Both the position numbers and the translations under genes were made by a program. A DNA stretch of 13,449 nt from Candidatus Babelota bacterium (lineage in GTDB: Bacteria; Dependentiae; Babeliae; Babeliales; JABCYS01), in NCBI GenBank assembly GCA_013290085.1, contig JABCYS010000011.1:1-13449 (forward strand), given 5' to 3'. The notes under the pieces were generated by a model. That model searched no databases. It was not told the origin of the DNA and saw only the letters and a list, made by a program, of their open reading frames with translations. Of the stretch, positions 11,660 to 13,449 are shown one piece after another. Within the stretch, counting starts at the first letter, position 1. Every line of letters begins with the position of its first letter.

Positions 11660-13449
11660 AGCGCACACGGCCTATTTTAAAGATCGCCAACTTGTTCGCA
11701 TCTAAAACTTTTTTCACGGCAGCTTTTACATCATCCAGCGTAATTTTCGCAAAGTCCTGTGCCCGCGTATCAAAATAATTTGCAGGAAGCTTGTAGCGCT
11801 CGAGTGCTAAGAAGGTCGCGGCCATTGCTCGATCAGCTTCAAAATTATCAACCATGGAGTTAATAAGCGCACCACGCGCCTGGTCAAGTTCATCAGGTGT
11901 AATGGTATCTGCTATTGCCGCTATATTTTCTTTAATCGCTTTTTCCGCCTCGTTCAGGCGGTCGTTGGAAACAATCGTTCTGATATAAATCATGCCAGGC
12001 TGTTCATCTGCATGCGCAATGACCGACCCACCGATGGTGTAAAAAAGACCCGTTTGCTCACGTAATTGGAAAAGCCGCGAACTCATAGAACCAAGCACGC
12101 CGCCGGTAAAGATTTGATCGAAAATTAAAAGTTTATCGAAATCAGGATTGGAGCGATCAATAGAAAGCCCGGCAAAAACAAGAACAACCTGGTCTCTGTT
12201 GATCGGGTAATTAATTTCCACGTACTCAATCTCTTGTAATGCCGGATATTGTAGATCAGGCACCTGCGGCCCCTGCCACTGTCCCAATGTTTTTTCAAAT
12301 AAGGGAGCAACGTCGTATTGGTTTAAGTCGCCAACAATTGATAACCGTGCGCCCTGTGGGGTCACATATTTTTTGTAAAAATCAAAAATGTCCGCACGCG
12401 TAATTTTCTGTATCGACTCCAGGGTGCCGATTTTACTTTTACTGTACGGGTGCCCACGGTACACGTGCTGGCGCACTAAGTCAGAAGAAAATTCTGACGG
12501 ATCGTCCCAATAATTTTTGATATCAGAAATCAATTGCTGCCGAATTTTTTCTACCGCCCGTTCCTCAAACAGTGAGTTCTGCAGGATATCGGCAAAAAGA
12601 GTAAGCCCTCGTTCCAAGTCAGGGGTGAGCATACCGAGCGTCATGTAACCGGCAGATGATGAGACCGCCATACCGTATGACTCTATTTCTTGCGCCAACT
12701 CAGTACCAGTGTGTTGCTTTGTTCCTTCAAGCAACAAAGCGCTCATAAAGGTAGCAAGGCCTTGGAGATTTTCAGGGTCGTAATAATGTTTTGCTTTAAA
12801 CTCGAGAATGAGTTCTATCTTGGGAAGATTTTTATTGTCGTAGAATAAAATCTCAAGACCGTTCTTGAGTTTAAATTTTGCATGCTTTGGGTAATCAAAC
12901 ACCCCTGGCATAGCCGGCACAATAGTTTTTGCTTCAACCGCCGGCTGCACGGGCAAGGTGCGCACGCGTCCGGCAAGGATCCGTTCATCTTCCTCGTCAG
13001 AGCGTTCCTGCAAAACCAGCCAATGACTTTTTTCTTGTTCCGGAAGAGGGAGCAGTGTGCCCACATGGGTCAGTGTTGGTCTAAAATAATTTTGCAACAG
13101 ACCAATAACATCCGCTGTTAATTTTTTTGGGTCATCTTCAAGATATTTAAAAAGAAAATTTTCGTCCCCACTGGATAAGAAGAATTTGCCGATCATGTAT
13201 GCTTGCTTTTGATTGCTCTCTAACAATCCCAAAAAATCCTTCTCTGCTTGCTTTTGGGCACGCAGTGACGCGGGCGCCGGGATGCCGTTATGGACTAAGG
13301 AAGCTATTTCCTCATGAATAAGGTCGATGATGCGGTCAATGTCTTTCTCACTCTTTGGTTGGAACGCTATGAAGAAAAGTCCGGAATCAAAAAGGTCGTA
13401 GCTGAACGCTTCTATGTCGGTGACCAGTTCTAGTTCGTCAATGAGTTTT
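11658..13449 (-). CDS. M16-family zinc peptidase-like protein, C-terminal two-thirds, 5' end outside the window
   Basis: M16 peptidases are clamshell zinc proteases made of paired halves. The frame is open from the stop at 11658 to the right edge, so the apparent TTG at 13232 is internal, not a start. The part seen holds the end of a first M16 unit (K-S-E-K-D-I-D-R-I-I-D-L-I-H-E-E-I, a long linker with L-P-V-Q-P-A-V-E) and a whole second unit starting about F-K-L-K-N-G-L-E-I-L-F-Y. In this second unit the zinc motif H-x-x-E-H is replaced by G-L-A-T-F-M-S-A-L-L-L-E-G-T (12720-12761), so it is non-catalytic. The conserved substrate-binding stretch L-R-E-Q-T-G-L-F-Y-T-I-G is present near the C-terminus. 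Known two-unit members keep an active first half, which would lie outside. No signal peptide can be judged. The mutY-like gene follows after 9 bases. Confidence 0.9.
   Translation of the reverse strand, partial: KLIDELELVTDIEAFSYDLFDSGLFFIAFQPKSEKDIDRIIDLIHEEIASLVHNGIPAPASLRAQKQAEKDFLGLLESNQKQAYMIGKFFLSSGDENFLFKYLEDDPKKLTADVIGLLQNYFRPTLTHVGTLLPLPEQEKSHWLVLQERSDEEDERILAGRVRTLPVQPAVEAKTIVPAMPGVFDYPKHAKFKLKNGLEILFYDNKNLPKIELILEFKAKHYYDPENLQGLATFMSALLLEGTKQHTGTELAQEIESYGMAVSSSAGYMTLGMLTPDLERGLTLFADILQNSLFEERAVEKIRQQLISDIKNYWDDPSEFSSDLVRQHVYRGHPYSKSKIGTLESIQKITRADIFDFYKKYVTPQGARLSIVGDLNQYDVAPLFEKTLGQWQGPQVPDLQYPALQEIEYVEINYPINRDQVVLVFAGLSIDRSNPDFDKLLIFDQIFTGGVLGSMSSRLFQLREQTGLFYTIGGSVIAHADEQPGMIYIRTIVSNDRLNEAEKAIKENIAAIADTITPDELDQARGALINSMVDNFEADRAMAATFLALERYKLPANYFDTRAQDFAKITLDDVKAAVKKVLDANKLAIFKIGRVR

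Noticed and set aside
1..13449. Search by eye for CRISPR repeats, insertion-sequence ends, phage, restriction-modification or toxin-antitoxin genes
   Set aside because: No regularly spaced repeats, no transposase or integrase motifs and no defence-gene signatures were seen.

Overview
The window looks like chromosomal DNA from a small-genome Gram-negative bacterium. The Gram-negative assignment rests on a Pal-type OmpA lipoprotein, several short exported proteins with signal peptides, and the possible tail of an LpxB-like glycosyltransferase at the left edge. The combination of a reduced Jag-type protein next to mnmE, a MutY without its iron-sulfur cysteines and families of small secreted paralogs would fit a host-associated candidate phylum such as Dependentiae (TM6/Babeliae). 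That lineage is my inference; no 16S or other marker is present to prove it.

Layout. 1-513: the last 46 codons of an unidentified protein, a strong GC-rich hairpin, tRNA-Gly(GCC) with encoded CCA, and a terminator. 514-2587 (+): a Jag N-terminal-domain protein with a long Arg/Asp/Gln-rich tail, then mnmE, which carries a one-base frameshift after codon 83, closed by a bidirectional terminator. 2603-4378 (-): pal, then two tandem paralogs encoding small exported proteins of unknown function. 4665-6197 (+): ribonuclease G. 6379-9380 (+): gatB, a small exported protein of unknown function, and a CapA-like metallophosphatase lipoprotein overlapping it by 4 bases. 9471-10479 (-): a second, unrelated-looking pair of exported paralogs sharing a V-x-C-P-R-A motif. 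10615-10806 (+): a 63-codon helical protein with a strong ribosome binding site. 10809-13449 (-): a two-domain M16 peptidase running off the right edge, followed 9 bases later by a MutY-like glycosylase that lacks the Fe-S cluster and carries a winged-helix-like C-terminus.

Functionally, the recognisable genes are housekeeping: translation fidelity (tRNA-Gly, MnmE, GatB), RNA processing (RNase G), envelope integrity (Pal) and DNA repair (MutY). The accessory part is mostly exported: two pairs of paralogous secreted proteins plus the secreted protein coupled to CapA. I see no CRISPR array, insertion sequence, phage gene, toxin-antitoxin or recognisable defence system. The most notable points are the mnmE frameshift, the Jag protein without KH/R3H domains, the unusual MutY with a duplicated start site, and the two unassigned secreted families.
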